Shown one piece after another: positions 16,854 through 25,404 of a stretch of DNA of 64,000 bases. The notes under the pieces were generated by a model. The model was given only the letters and a program-made list of their open reading frames with translations, was not told the origin of the DNA and ran no database searches. The position numbers were made by a program, and so were the translations under genes. How positions within the stretch are numbered: the stretch's first letter is position 1; the number at the start of each line of letters is the position of its first letter. The stretch comes from DASVUC01 sp038237225 (GTDB taxonomy: Bacteria; Planctomycetota; Phycisphaerae; Tepidisphaerales; Tepidisphaeraceae), in assembly GCA_038237225.1 (NCBI GenBank), contig JBBRYX010000001.1, positions 558,001 to 622,000 of the forward strand. The letters are read 5' to 3'.

Positions 16854-18098
16854 ATGGGGAGTAAGTACCGAAACAATTTCTTTGATAGCAAGAGAGACTG
16901 GTCAAACTACAAAGATTCTGTTCTGGACTACTACCTCGTTCCATATCTCCAAAAGGTCAAGCAGCTTGGAAAGCCGATCTGCGTCGTGGATATGTTCGCC
17001 GGTCGCGGGGAGTTTAACACCGGAGAACCGGGCTCGCCTCGTATTATTGCAGCGCGGCTCCAAGAACTTGCTCAGCAAGGATTTCCTGTCAAACTTCTCT
17101 GCTACGAGAACTACGAGCCGTTCTACAAGCATCTCGTGACGGTTCTCAAACCGTTCCCCTTCGCTGAAGCGGTATCCAAGGATTGTTTTGGCGATGTCGG
17201 CAGGATCGCTCAAGTCGCCGCCACACATACCACGCTCTTGTACATTGATCCGTGCGACGTGGTGCAGCTGAGCTTATCAAAGCTGGGACTGATCTTTGAC
17301 AAAGTGCGCCAGAACCGCAGCGTTGAAGCACTGATCGTGTTCATGGCACGGGCCTTCATGAGGCAAGCGGCACTCGCGCGAACCGTGGAGATGCGCCTGG
17401 AAGTGAGCGGTGTATTAAACGATCCCTTGGTGCACGCCGCGGAAGAAGAAGATGATAAAGCGATGTGGCTTGAAGCGCTCTATGCAGATGAGGCGGTGTC
17501 GCAGCATGCGCAATCACAAAAGTCTCAGGCCCTTCTCAGCGACATTGCTGGCGGTGATTATTGGCAAGCCATCGTCCAAGACAGCACGATCTCCTGGAGG
17601 GAGAAGTGCGAAAGTCTGGTCGATCGATACCGTCTAAAGCTGCGAAATTGGTTTAACCTGGCAGAGGCGTTGCCAGTTCACGCTGATACCGATGCCACTC
17701 CAAAGTACTGGATGGCATTCGTCTCACGATATGAGCCGGCATTTGATTTGTTTAATCGAGCTGGCTGCGAGATGATCCGGGCACAGCGTCAGAACTTTCG
17801 GAACCAGCCGGACACCTTGTTCGCAGGTACTGCGCCCCAACCGGAAACCGCTTCGCCGGCGACTGTTGACCGCGCAGTCAAACGGGTGGCGAAACCGCTT
17901 CCCTCGTGCCGGTGGAAAGAACTGAGGTGGCGAACCTGCGGCGGCCGAAACGTGGGCAGGTTCACCGATAGCGAAGTGAATCAAAGCATCAAGCGACTAC
18001 TCAAGGCCGGATGGCTCGCAGGGGCAACAGGCGACAAGGTCGAAGAGAATTCGATGATCTCACCAACCGCACAAATGACATCTTGGATCGACCGCTAA
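16854..18098 (+). CDS. Three-Cys-motif partner protein (TcmP-like)
   Basis: A 414-residue protein starting MGSKYRNNFFDSKRDWSNYK. The N-terminal third has the partner-family pattern: SVLDYYLVPYL, then CVVDMFAGRGEFNTGEPGSP (a Rossmann methyltransferase-like glycine loop), LLCYENYEPFYKHL and TTLLYIDPCDV, close to the (D/N)PP(Y/F/W) position of DNA/RNA methyltransferases. The C-terminal ~70 residues (FTDSEVNQSIKRLLKAGWL) look like a winged helix. It is tightly coupled to the DUF5131 gene. A SAM-dependent nucleic-acid modification is an inference from the fold; no activity is established. The frame is open upstream, but ATG 16854 fits the preceding stop and the family N-terminus. Confidence 0.8.
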   Translation: MGSKYRNNFFDSKRDWSNYKDSVLDYYLVPYLQKVKQLGKPICVVDMFAGRGEFNTGEPGSPRIIAARLQELAQQGFPVKLLCYENYEPFYKHLVTVLKPFPFAEAVSKDCFGDVGRIAQVAATHTTLLYIDPCDVVQLSLSKLGLIFDKVRQNRSVEALIVFMARAFMRQAALARTVEMRLEVSGVLNDPLVHAAEEEDDKAMWLEALYADEAVSQHAQSQKSQALLSDIAGGDYWQAIVQDSTISWREKCESLVDRYRLKLRNWFNLAEALPVHADTDATPKYWMAFVSRYEPAFDLFNRAGCEMIRAQRQNFRNQPDTLFAGTAPQPETASPATVDRAVKRVAKPLPSCRWKELRWRTCGGRNVGRFTDSEVNQSIKRLLKAGWLAGATGDKVEENSMISPTAQMTSWIDR

Positions 18099-19037
18099 AC
18101 TCACGCGAGTTACCGATCCGGTTTGGGTTGCGTGATCCCCAAATAATCTTGAAGTGCCTCTTGCATCAACTCAAGCTCATTCCATCCGGCTTTCAAACGT
18201 TAAAGCAGACTCAAAAATGTGGGAACCCTGGCGAGCCCCCAGTCTTCAATTTGAATTCCCCATCCCCAATTTCACACCCCAAGACTCTCTAGCCCCTCCA
18301 CCCGCCTGACCATCCGCGCTCATCCGCGTCTAAAACTTCTTCTTCGCATCTCCTGCGCGTCTTCGCGCTCTCTTCTCCCCCCGTCCCCCGTCTGCGTGAA
18401 GCTGTATCCATCCGTCGCTAACTCTCCAGCAAATCACCATAAACCCCACGCTGCGCCATCGGCGCGCAAATCGCGCAGCGCGCCAAAACACAAAATCCCA
18501 AAACTAAAAATTCTTTTCCCCCGCCCCACCAAAAAAACCGCGTTCCCCCAAAAAGCGCTGCGCGCCAGCACACTTTTTCGCGCAGCGCCCCGCGATAGGT
18601 AGAGGAACCGCAACCGATCCGCACCCTCAGAAAGGAACGATCATGCGCCCAGAGTCCACCCCCGTACCACGGGCAATCTGCCCGTGGCCGCGCCGACAAA
18701 AAGTCCCCCCCCTCTCAACTCCCACTTACCCTAAATCCAATCGGATGCAAACGGATATAAACGGATATGCCCACGCCAAATTCATTTCCTCGTGGCGATC
18801 CCAAACCACCACATGACGACACAAAACACCACACTTTCACGACCCACCCGCCCCTCGTCCCCTCCTCTCTCACTTCTTGCCTGCGTGCCTATGTGCCTCT
18901 TTCCCACCTCCAAAGGTCCTAAACCTTCCCGCCCAAACCGACTTTCTTCGCGACGCCGTCGCCGTCTCTGCCGCCCCTCTCTTGCCTACTCCTCTTGCCT
19001 TCCAAAGCATCAAAATCCAACTCCCTTCCGCGCCACC
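18099..19037. other. Gene-free region of about 0.9 kb
   Basis: I see no gene with family resemblance. The frames in it are low in complexity (Pro/Ser/Arg-rich on one strand, Gly/Trp-rich on the other). The sequence is pyrimidine-rich on the plus strand and contains a CACGGGCA hairpin at 18667-18687. It may be debris between the acquired pair on the left and the molybdoenzyme operon on the right. Confidence 0.5.
18667..18687. repeat. CACGGGCA-type hairpin
   Basis: CCACGGGCA ATC TGCCCGTGG is a perfect 9-bp stem with a 3-base loop. Relatives lie at 25271-25289 and 60662-60680. Confidence 0.7.
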
Positions 19038-19295
19038 TCACTCCTCACCCCGAAAACACCCTCTCCCCTCGCGGCAATTCTGCGGGTGGCAATAACAATC
19101 ATCCGGCCCGGCCGTCGTCATCGTGGCGAGGCACCAGAACACCGCCGTTGTCGAAGCCCCCGCCTGCCAAGGCGGTGCATCCGTGCCGGTGAACGACCCG
19201 AACGCGGTCTTCGTGCGGAGGAGATTGCAGACTCTCGGGACCTCTTCGTTGTCCAGCGTGGGAAGCGGCAGCGGGGGTGGCAGAGGGGGGTTCAT
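19038..19295 (-). CDS. Small Cys-rich protein coupled to the molybdoenzyme operon
   Basis: An 85-residue frame whose ATG overlaps the stop of the FAD-subunit gene (ATGA), the arrangement of a translationally coupled last gene. It has a Pro-rich N-terminus, then VPRVCNLL, AVFWCLATM, GPDDCYCHPQNC and GRGCF: six cysteines, the last four closely spaced, which could bind a metal or an iron-sulfur cluster. I know no named family. Its place suggests an accessory role for the molybdoenzyme. The C-terminus lies in sequence otherwise free of genes. Confidence 0.5.
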   Translation of the reverse strand: MNPPLPPPLPLPTLDNEEVPRVCNLLRTKTAFGSFTGTDAPPWQAGASTTAVFWCLATMTTAGPDDCYCHPQNCREGRGCFRGEE

Positions 19296-20275
19296 TGTGC
19301 TTCTCCATTCTTAGCGGCTGCGAGGATCGCGCGCGCAATCAGATTTCGAAACAGCGGAATCTTGTACGAGTTCTGCGACAGCGGCGTCGCTGCCGCCAGA
19401 CCCGCATCCGCGGCGGCCAAAAGGTTATCCCGCGTCAGCGGCTGCCCCGCGAGCTTCGCTTCCGTTTCCTTCGCGCGATGCGGAACCGGAGCCGCCGCGC
19501 CGAGCACAAGCGACAGCTTCTTACAGTTGTCGCCCTCAGTCTCCAGCACGACCGCGGCGTCGGCGATGGGCCAGTCAAACGATTCCTTCTCGCGCTGCTT
19601 CAGATAATGCGATCTCGCCCCTCGCGCCAGCGCGGGGACGCGAATGTTGGTGACGATCTCGCCCGGATCGAGGAGGTTTTCGCGATGAAGCTCCACGTTC
19701 GGCGGCACCAGAAATTCCTCCAGCAGAACCTCGCGCTTTCCCTTAGCGCTGCTGATCTCAATCATCGCATTCATCGCAATCAGCGGGACCGCGAGCGCGG
19801 ACGGATGTACGATCGCGCACAGCTTGTTGTTAAAAATCGCGTGGTACTGATTCTCACCCTCCTGCGCGAAACAGATCTCCCCGCCCTTCTTCCGGCAATG
19901 CGTCAACTCGCTCCGAAAATACCAGCACCGCGGTCGCTGCAGCAGATTCCCCCCGGCAGTCGCCATGTTCCGAATCTGCGGCGTAGCCGCATGACCCGCG
20001 GCCTGCGCCAGTGCCGTGTACTTCTTCAACACAATCGGATGCGACGAAAGTTGAGCCAGTGTCACCAGAGGCCCAACCGACAATCCCTTCTCATCTTCCT
20101 TCACCTGATCCAGTCCCGGAATGTTCCTGATGTTCACCAGGCGCGAAGGCATCGCCAGCCGCTCTTTCATGAGATCAAGAAGATCAACACCCCCGGCCTT
20201 GATGGCAGAGCCTTTCACGGTCAACTGAATAGCTTCATCGACCGTGGCTGCATCGGCGTATTCGAAGCGGTTCAT
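19292..20275 (-). CDS. Xanthine dehydrogenase-family FAD-binding subunit
   Basis: A 327-residue protein of the CO dehydrogenase/xanthine dehydrogenase medium-subunit family. The N-terminal FAD domain has SAIKAGGVDLLDLMK; GHAATPQIRNMATAGGNLLQ is the second FAD loop. It is followed by RCWYFRSELTHCRKKGGEIC with FA next, an extra cysteine cluster that in PaoB/4-hydroxybenzoyl-CoA reductase-type subunits binds a [4Fe-4S] cluster. The C-terminal domain has ESFDWPIADAAV and VLGAAAPVPHR. It passes electrons from the iron-sulfur subunit to its acceptor. It lies 60 bases after the large subunit and overlaps the small Cys-rich gene. Confidence 0.88.
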   Translation of the reverse strand: MNRFEYADAATVDEAIQLTVKGSAIKAGGVDLLDLMKERLAMPSRLVNIRNIPGLDQVKEDEKGLSVGPLVTLAQLSSHPIVLKKYTALAQAAGHAATPQIRNMATAGGNLLQRPRCWYFRSELTHCRKKGGEICFAQEGENQYHAIFNNKLCAIVHPSALAVPLIAMNAMIEISSAKGKREVLLEEFLVPPNVELHRENLLDPGEIVTNIRVPALARGARSHYLKQREKESFDWPIADAAVVLETEGDNCKKLSLVLGAAAPVPHRAKETEAKLAGQPLTRDNLLAAADAGLAAATPLSQNSYKIPLFRNLIARAILAAAKNGEAQ

Positions 20276-20335
20276 GATGGGTCCTTCACTTTTTCATCAT
20301 TCGAAGAGAGCGACGCCGAGAACTTCGCCTGAGCA

Positions 20336-22792
20336 TCACGCCTTCGCCAGTTTTCGTTGCTCCGCGAGCGCCTTCAAAACCACGGCAGGCGTCATCGGAA
20401 TCTCCCGAACGCGAACACCGATCGCGTTGTATACCGCATTCGCAACCGCAGCCGCCGTGGCAACGGTCGCAGGCTCGCCGATCGGACCGGCATCCGTGCT
20501 GCTCTTACCCCAGTATTGTTCGATCAGGTGAATCTCGATCTCCGGCGTCTCCATCGAGCCGGCGATCTTGTATTGATCGAGGTTAGGGTTGACCATCACG
20601 CCGGTCTGTCGGTCGAGGATTCGGTCTTCATAGAGCGCGTAGCTGATGCCCTGGATGATGCCGCCATTGATCTGCGATTCGAGTGCAAGAGGGTTAATCG
20701 GTCGCCCGCAGTCGTGCACCGCGACGATCCTCTCCACCCTCACCTGGCCGGTCTCCGTATCGACAGCAACCTGCGCAAACTGCACCCCCCCGACTCCACC
20801 CGAATCGTGGCCGCGGTCTTTGCCCTTACGCGCCGTTTTCACATAGTCCTCTTTGCGATCCCCTTGAGCCGAGATCTGATCCGTCTTCAATTTCGACGCA
20901 GCTTGTTTAAACGTCAGAGCCCGGGAACCATCCGCGGTAACCGAGATCTTCCCATCCGACATCGAAAGCTCTTCAGACTTCGCATGAAGCTGCGGCGCAA
21001 CCTGCTCGAGGAACTGCTGCCTCACGGCATAAGCAGCATTGCGGGCCGCGGGCGTAAGCGAATTCGTCGTAACCGAGCCCCCCGATGCGGGACCATGCGG
21101 ATAATTCGTGTCGCCAATCTTGATGGTGATGTCGGTCGGCTTCAGTCCCAGTTCTTCGGCGACAACTTGCGCCAGGGCTGTGCGGATCCCGCCGCCAATG
21201 TCCTGAACGGAGGAGAGAAGTTCAACGGACCCATCGCGGGTAATCCGAACCTGGCAGTGCGAGTCCTGATTGGTGAACCGATACCAGATGGATTGCGCCA
21301 CGCCCATGCCGCGCTTGACCGGGCCCGGCGTCGAGCCCGCGGGCTTTCGAGCCGACCAGCCGATCTTCTCCGCCCCGATCTTTCGCTCCGCGCGCCGGGC
21401 AGAACTCTCATCGTTCTTCTCGCGCAGCGCAAGCGGATCGATGTCGAGCTTTTCCGCAAGTTCATCCATCGCGCTTTCGAGCGAGAACGCGCCCTGCGGA
21501 TGCCCCGGCGCTCGAAACGCGGCCGCGGGACCGGCGTTGGTGAAGACGTCGTAGTCCTCGGTAAGAAGGTTCTCGCACGTATAAAGATTTTGCGTCGGAC
21601 CCGTTGCCCCCGCCCCGGTGCCGACTCCCGCCGTTCCGTAGTTCACAAGGCTCAGAGCGGTAAGCGTCCCGTCCTTCTTCGCGCCAACCTTCATATGCTG
21701 CTGCGAACTCGGCCGGTTGCCAACACAAAGGTGCTGCTCGCGTCGGTCGAGCATCAGCCGGACGGGCGCATTCGCTTTCCTGGAGAGATGGGTCGCAAGG
21801 ACCCCATGGTTTCCAGCTCCGAATTTCGCGCCGAACCCGCCCCCCATATATTCGGTGATCACTCGTACCTGCGATTTCTTAACCTTGAACACGCCCGCCA
21901 GCTCATCGCGCACCGAGTCCGTGCCTTGAGTGGAGGCATAAACAGTAAGCTGGTCCGGCTTCCAATCAGCGACGACACCATGCGTTTCCAAGGGGCTGTG
22001 GGTCTGCACCTGCGTCCGGTAGTCAGCTTCGATCATCACATCCGAAGACGAAAATCCTTTGTCGATATCGCCTCGCTTTTGCTGTGCCGGTCCCCGGACG
22101 TTTCCCTTTTGAGCAACACCCGCGGGACCGCCGCCGCCACCCGCCGAACCCTTCGCTTCAACCGGAGCTTCAAAGATCAGCGGCGCATCTTCCTTCCGCG
22201 ATTGTTCGATGCCCGTGACAAACGGAAGCACCTCGTACTCGATCTTCACCAGCCGCGCCGCCTCATCGGCATCATGCTGCGTCAGCGCCGCCACCGCACC
22301 CAGCGGCTGACCGACATATCGAATCTTCGCAAACGCCGGCCCAGCCTCCTTCTGCTCCTGCGCTTCCGAGTGATCGTTCCGAAGAATATGAATCGCCTTC
22401 ACGCGCGGATGCTTCTCCGCCGCGCTCGTGTCGATGGACTTGATCTTCGCATGCGCATGAGGGCTCGTAATCATCCTCGCGAAGAGCATGCCCGACAGCT
22501 TGATATCCGCGGTATATTTTGCCGCGCCCGTCACCTTCGCCCGTCCATCGAGGCGCGGCGTGGGTTTGCCAATGACTTTAAGTTTCTCATTGATCGGCAG
22601 CGGCGGAGGTTCGTTCGCGGAGACCTCCCGTTCCACCTCTTTCATATCCACGCCAACAATGCCCACCGGAAACCTATACTCAGCAGACTTCTTCTCCGTC
22701 TTCTCATCCTTGGGAAGCGCCGCTTGAGGCACGGGCTGCTTTTCCGGAACCGGTGCGGCGGCGGGTGCGCTGGTGGTCTTCGTTTCAGGCAT
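20336..22792 (-). CDS. Xanthine dehydrogenase-family molybdopterin-binding subunit
   Basis: An 818-residue large subunit. An N-terminal Pro/Lys-rich extension (~75 residues) precedes the hammerhead domain (RLDGRAKVTGAAKYTADI). Molybdopterin-binding segments include EYMGGGFGAKFGAGN, AFRAPGHPQGAFSLESAMDELA and DIGGGIRTALAQVVAEELG. Near the C-terminus GPIGEPATVATAAAVANAVYN carries the conserved catalytic Glu (about residue 773). The substrate is probably a small aldehyde or N-heterocycle, not readable from sequence; the AFRAPG segment fits the family but I cannot assign an XDH or aldehyde-oxidase type. It should form a heterotrimer with the flanking iron-sulfur and FAD subunits. Confidence 0.9.
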   Translation of the reverse strand: MPETKTTSAPAAAPVPEKQPVPQAALPKDEKTEKKSAEYRFPVGIVGVDMKEVEREVSANEPPPLPINEKLKVIGKPTPRLDGRAKVTGAAKYTADIKLSGMLFARMITSPHAHAKIKSIDTSAAEKHPRVKAIHILRNDHSEAQEQKEAGPAFAKIRYVGQPLGAVAALTQHDADEAARLVKIEYEVLPFVTGIEQSRKEDAPLIFEAPVEAKGSAGGGGGPAGVAQKGNVRGPAQQKRGDIDKGFSSSDVMIEADYRTQVQTHSPLETHGVVADWKPDQLTVYASTQGTDSVRDELAGVFKVKKSQVRVITEYMGGGFGAKFGAGNHGVLATHLSRKANAPVRLMLDRREQHLCVGNRPSSQQHMKVGAKKDGTLTALSLVNYGTAGVGTGAGATGPTQNLYTCENLLTEDYDVFTNAGPAAAFRAPGHPQGAFSLESAMDELAEKLDIDPLALREKNDESSARRAERKIGAEKIGWSARKPAGSTPGPVKRGMGVAQSIWYRFTNQDSHCQVRITRDGSVELLSSVQDIGGGIRTALAQVVAEELGLKPTDITIKIGDTNYPHGPASGGSVTTNSLTPAARNAAYAVRQQFLEQVAPQLHAKSEELSMSDGKISVTADGSRALTFKQAASKLKTDQISAQGDRKEDYVKTARKGKDRGHDSGGVGGVQFAQVAVDTETGQVRVERIVAVHDCGRPINPLALESQINGGIIQGISYALYEDRILDRQTGVMVNPNLDQYKIAGSMETPEIEIHLIEQYWGKSSTDAGPIGEPATVATAAAVANAVYNAIGVRVREIPMTPAVVLKALAEQRKLAKA

Positions 22793-22812
22793 GACTCAGT
22801 CCCTTCGATCGC

Positions 22813-23451
22813 TCACGAATTGGATCCGTTCATTTGTTTCGCGGCCGCAAGCGTGGCGGAACAAACCTTCGGGTAAGTTCCGCACCGGCAGAGGTTCCCT
22901 CGGGTCGCGTCCTTAACGTCTTCCAGGTTCGGCTTCTTGTTCCGCTCGAGCAACGCCGCGCAGCTCATGATCATGCCCGGCGTGCAGAACCCGCACTGCA
23001 TCGCATCGTGCTCAATAAACTGCTCCTGAATCGGATGAAGCTTGTCCCCCTCCGCCAGCCCTTCAATGGTCTTGATCTGCTTGTTTCGCGCATCAAACGC
23101 GAGCGTCATACAGGAGCAGACCGGCACGCCATCCAGAAATACGGTGCATGCGGAGCACGACCCGCGGTCGCACACCACCTTGGTGCCGGTCATGTCAAGG
23201 TTGATCCGCAGCGCCTCGGCAAGCGTCGTCCGCGGCTCAAGCTCAAGCGTTTTCGCCTGCCCGTTAATATTCAGCGTAATCTTCGCGGCATTGGGCCCGA
23301 GCAGATTCGGCGGTGTGAACTTACTGTCCGCAAGCGCTTCCAGAGAGCCATCCGCGATCGCCGCCGTAGCGGCAGCAACGCCGGCGCCTTTCAAAAAGCC
23401 TCGACGGGTGAATCCGGTCTTCTGTAAATCGAAAGAATCTCGCTTTGACAT
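22813..23451 (-). CDS. [2Fe-2S] subunit of the molybdoenzyme with Tat signal
   Basis: A 212-residue protein. The N-terminus FTRRGFLKGAGVAAATAA is a twin-arginine signal, so the folded complex is expected to be exported, as in PaoABC. The first cluster domain has CDRGSCSACTVFLDGVPVCS, plant-ferredoxin type. The second has QCGFCTPGM and CRCGTYPK, the helical XDH type. The start is the ATG at 23451, 10 bases after the stop of the MocA-like gene, with AAGGA upstream. A longer frame continues into the preceding gene. Only this subunit has a Tat signal; the others would be carried along. Confidence 0.9.
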   Translation of the reverse strand: MSKRDSFDLQKTGFTRRGFLKGAGVAAATAAIADGSLEALADSKFTPPNLLGPNAAKITLNINGQAKTLELEPRTTLAEALRINLDMTGTKVVCDRGSCSACTVFLDGVPVCSCMTLAFDARNKQIKTIEGLAEGDKLHPIQEQFIEHDAMQCGFCTPGMIMSCAALLERNKKPNLEDVKDATRGNLCRCGTYPKVCSATLAAAKQMNGSNS

Positions 23452-23461
23452 GGTTCGTCCT

Positions 23462-24088
23462 TTATGCCGGGAGCGACTGATACCGGCGCAGAGCTTGTTC
23501 ATAGTCTTCCGGTGTGTCAACGTCCAGTAGGATCATCGCATCATCAACTTCAACTTCGATCGAGTCTTTCGCATGAAGGTTCACAAATTTCTTGAGCGTG
23601 TCATCAGGACCAAGCGACAGGACTTCGGCGAAGTTGTTCCGATTGATCAGAATCGGATGACCGCGTTTCGATTGATATGTGGGAACGATAACTGCGGCGG
23701 CCGTTTGCCGGAACCTCCCAATCAGCGCAGCAACGGTCTTGGGCGCGATCAGCGGCTGATCGCCAAGGACGATCAGCGCTGCGGCGCAAGTTCCCGGAAC
23801 AACTCGAAGTCCGACCTGAATCGACGAGAGCATCCCAGCCGTTTCATAGTTCGCATTATGGATGCACTCAACGCCCCCGCCTTCCACCGCCGCCACGGTT
23901 TGATCGGCAAGATGCCCAGTAACAACGATGATCGGCGAGACCACGCCAACCGATCGTATCGCTTCAACCACGTGTTGGATGAGGAGCTTGCCGCCCAGCG
24001 GAAGAAGAGCCTTAGGCCGCCCCATCCGCCGCGACATCCCCGCGGCAAGAATCACGGCAGCAATGCGAACCTCACCCTCAGACCGCAA
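23462..24088 (-). CDS. MocA/MobA-like molybdenum cofactor nucleotidyltransferase
   Basis: A 208-residue protein with the NTP-transferase signature AAVILAAGMSRRMGRPKALL, then VVTGHLADQ, GMLSSIQVGL, LIVLGDQPLI (the Asp binds Mg2+) and RGHPILI. As first gene of a molybdoenzyme operon it most likely adds CMP (MocA) or GMP to molybdopterin; enzymes of the xanthine dehydrogenase family with a cytosine dinucleotide use MocA. Which nucleotide is an inference. The start is TTG at 24088: AGGAGG lies 5 bases upstream, which is the strongest ribosome site in this area. Confidence 0.85.
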   Translation of the reverse strand: MRSEGEVRIAAVILAAGMSRRMGRPKALLPLGGKLLIQHVVEAIRSVGVVSPIIVVTGHLADQTVAAVEGGGVECIHNANYETAGMLSSIQVGLRVVPGTCAAALIVLGDQPLIAPKTVAALIGRFRQTAAAVIVPTYQSKRGHPILINRNNFAEVLSLGPDDTLKKFVNLHAKDSIEVEVDDAMILLDVDTPEDYEQALRRYQSLPA

Positions 24089-24379
24089 ACAACCCTCCTG
24101 GCCAATGAGAAAATGAGCTTACGCCATCCCGCAAAATCTGTCCAAATACGACCCGCGATTCTGAATCATCACACTCTTCGCGTAGCGGTCAGGTCGAAGC
24201 CCCACATGCCCAAAACGCTTTCAAAATCCACGATCGTCACCTTGTGCGCAATACCAGTACCCATCAACCCTTGCCTTCCTCAACCTGAAAGCAAAAAAAA
24301 GATTTTTGCGATCCACCAAGAACCCAAGGACCGGCTCACGACGTAGGGAGAACAGACCGGGCCATATCAAGGAGGTAGA

Positions 24380-25243
24380 ATGACCCTGCTTCAAGTTCCC
24401 ATTTCACGGGGCGCGGCGAGTTTCTGGCGATCCAACCAATATGTGCGTCCGATCGTCAGCCGGCGATATGGTGGCTTGGCGCTCGAAATCAACGTAACGC
24501 GCGGAAAGCGATGCAACCTTAATTGTATCTACTGCGCTCTGGAACGTTCCCCCGAACACGATGAAGTGGATCTCGAAACGCTCGAAGCCGAGCTGGATTC
24601 CCTGCTCGAAGTTTGCGCTTCAGGCGAAATCTTCCGCGGCTACGCGGAGTTCAACGACACCCCCGAGTATGTCCGAGAGTTTACCGACGTCGTCATCAGC
24701 GGCGCCGGCGAGCCAACCACGTTCGAGAACCTCGACGAAGTGGTCTCAATCCTCACAAAGCTCATGGCGCGGCACCGTTTGGACAAGCACGGAATCGTCC
24801 TTCAATCCAATGCCTCGCTCCTGCATCGCCCGATGGTCGCGGATGCGGTGCGCGTGCTCGAAGCCCACAACGGCGAAATCTGGTGCAAGCTCGACGCCGG
24901 CAGCGAAGAGCTCTTCAGCCGGATCGTCCGAGCCCCCGTGGCCATGAGTCGCGTGCTGGCGAACATCGCCCAGGCCGGCCGGCGGCGGCCGGTGGTGATT
25001 CAGTCAATCTTCCTGAAGTTGGACGGACAAGCCCCCGGCGAAGTCGAAATCTCCGAGTACCTCCGCCGCCTGAACGATCTGATGATGGTCGGCTGCCGAA
25101 TCAAACTGGTCCAATTGTGCACCATTTCCCCTGTCGCGCGCGCACGCGGCATGGCACCGTTGTCCGAAGAGACCATCGACAGAATTGCCGGCCGCGTCCG
25201 AGGGTTGGGTTTACCGGTCGCAACGTTCTACGGAACGGATTGA
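24380..25243 (+). CDS. Radical SAM protein
   Basis: A 287-residue protein with C45-x3-C49-x2-C52 (GKRCNLNCIYC), the [4Fe-4S]/SAM signature, followed by a barrel: VVISGAGEPTTFENL (the GGEPT-like SAM contact), IVLQSNASLL, IWCKLDAGSEELFSRI and VVIQSIFLKLDG. The C-terminus has CTISPVARARGMAPLSEE. It resembles the stand-alone wyosine/MoaA-like radical SAM proteins of unknown substrate; no peptide or tRNA partner is adjacent. AAGGAGG lies just upstream of the ATG. It is transcribed away from the molybdoenzyme operon. An involvement in cofactor supply is possible but not shown. Confidence 0.8.
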   Translation: MTLLQVPISRGAASFWRSNQYVRPIVSRRYGGLALEINVTRGKRCNLNCIYCALERSPEHDEVDLETLEAELDSLLEVCASGEIFRGYAEFNDTPEYVREFTDVVISGAGEPTTFENLDEVVSILTKLMARHRLDKHGIVLQSNASLLHRPMVADAVRVLEAHNGEIWCKLDAGSEELFSRIVRAPVAMSRVLANIAQAGRRRPVVIQSIFLKLDGQAPGEVEISEYLRRLNDLMMVGCRIKLVQLCTISPVARARGMAPLSEETIDRIAGRVRGLGLPVATFYGTD

Positions 25244-25270
25244 GAACGTTGGCGGAAAACACCCCTGTAT

Positions 25271-25289
25271 CGCGGGCATCTTGCCCGTG
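25271..25289. repeat. CGGGCA-type hairpin between operons
   Basis: CGGGCA TCT TGCCCG with outer C-G and G-T pairs. It belongs to the same hairpin family as 18667-18687 and 60662-60680 and lies downstream of the radical SAM gene, where it might also end transcription, though no T-run follows. Confidence 0.55.
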
Positions 25290-25404
25290 TTCTTTCTCCG
25301 CGCCCTCCCTCACCCTTACCCTCTGCCGGAGGGACAGGACAATAAACATAACCGCTCACGGCGGTTGCTTCGGCTTCCAAAATCCCGAAAATTGATCGAC
25401 GACA

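Noticed and set aside
18396..18699. Frames of 68 and 93 codons on opposite strands
   Set aside because: Low-complexity, biased residues and no ribosome site; treated as non-coding.
24169..24264. 31-codon minus-strand frame (MGTGIAHKVTIVDFESVLGM...) upstream of the MocA-like gene
   Set aside because: Too short, no family resemblance, and not overlapped or coupled to a neighbour; it may be part of the leader of the molybdoenzyme operon.
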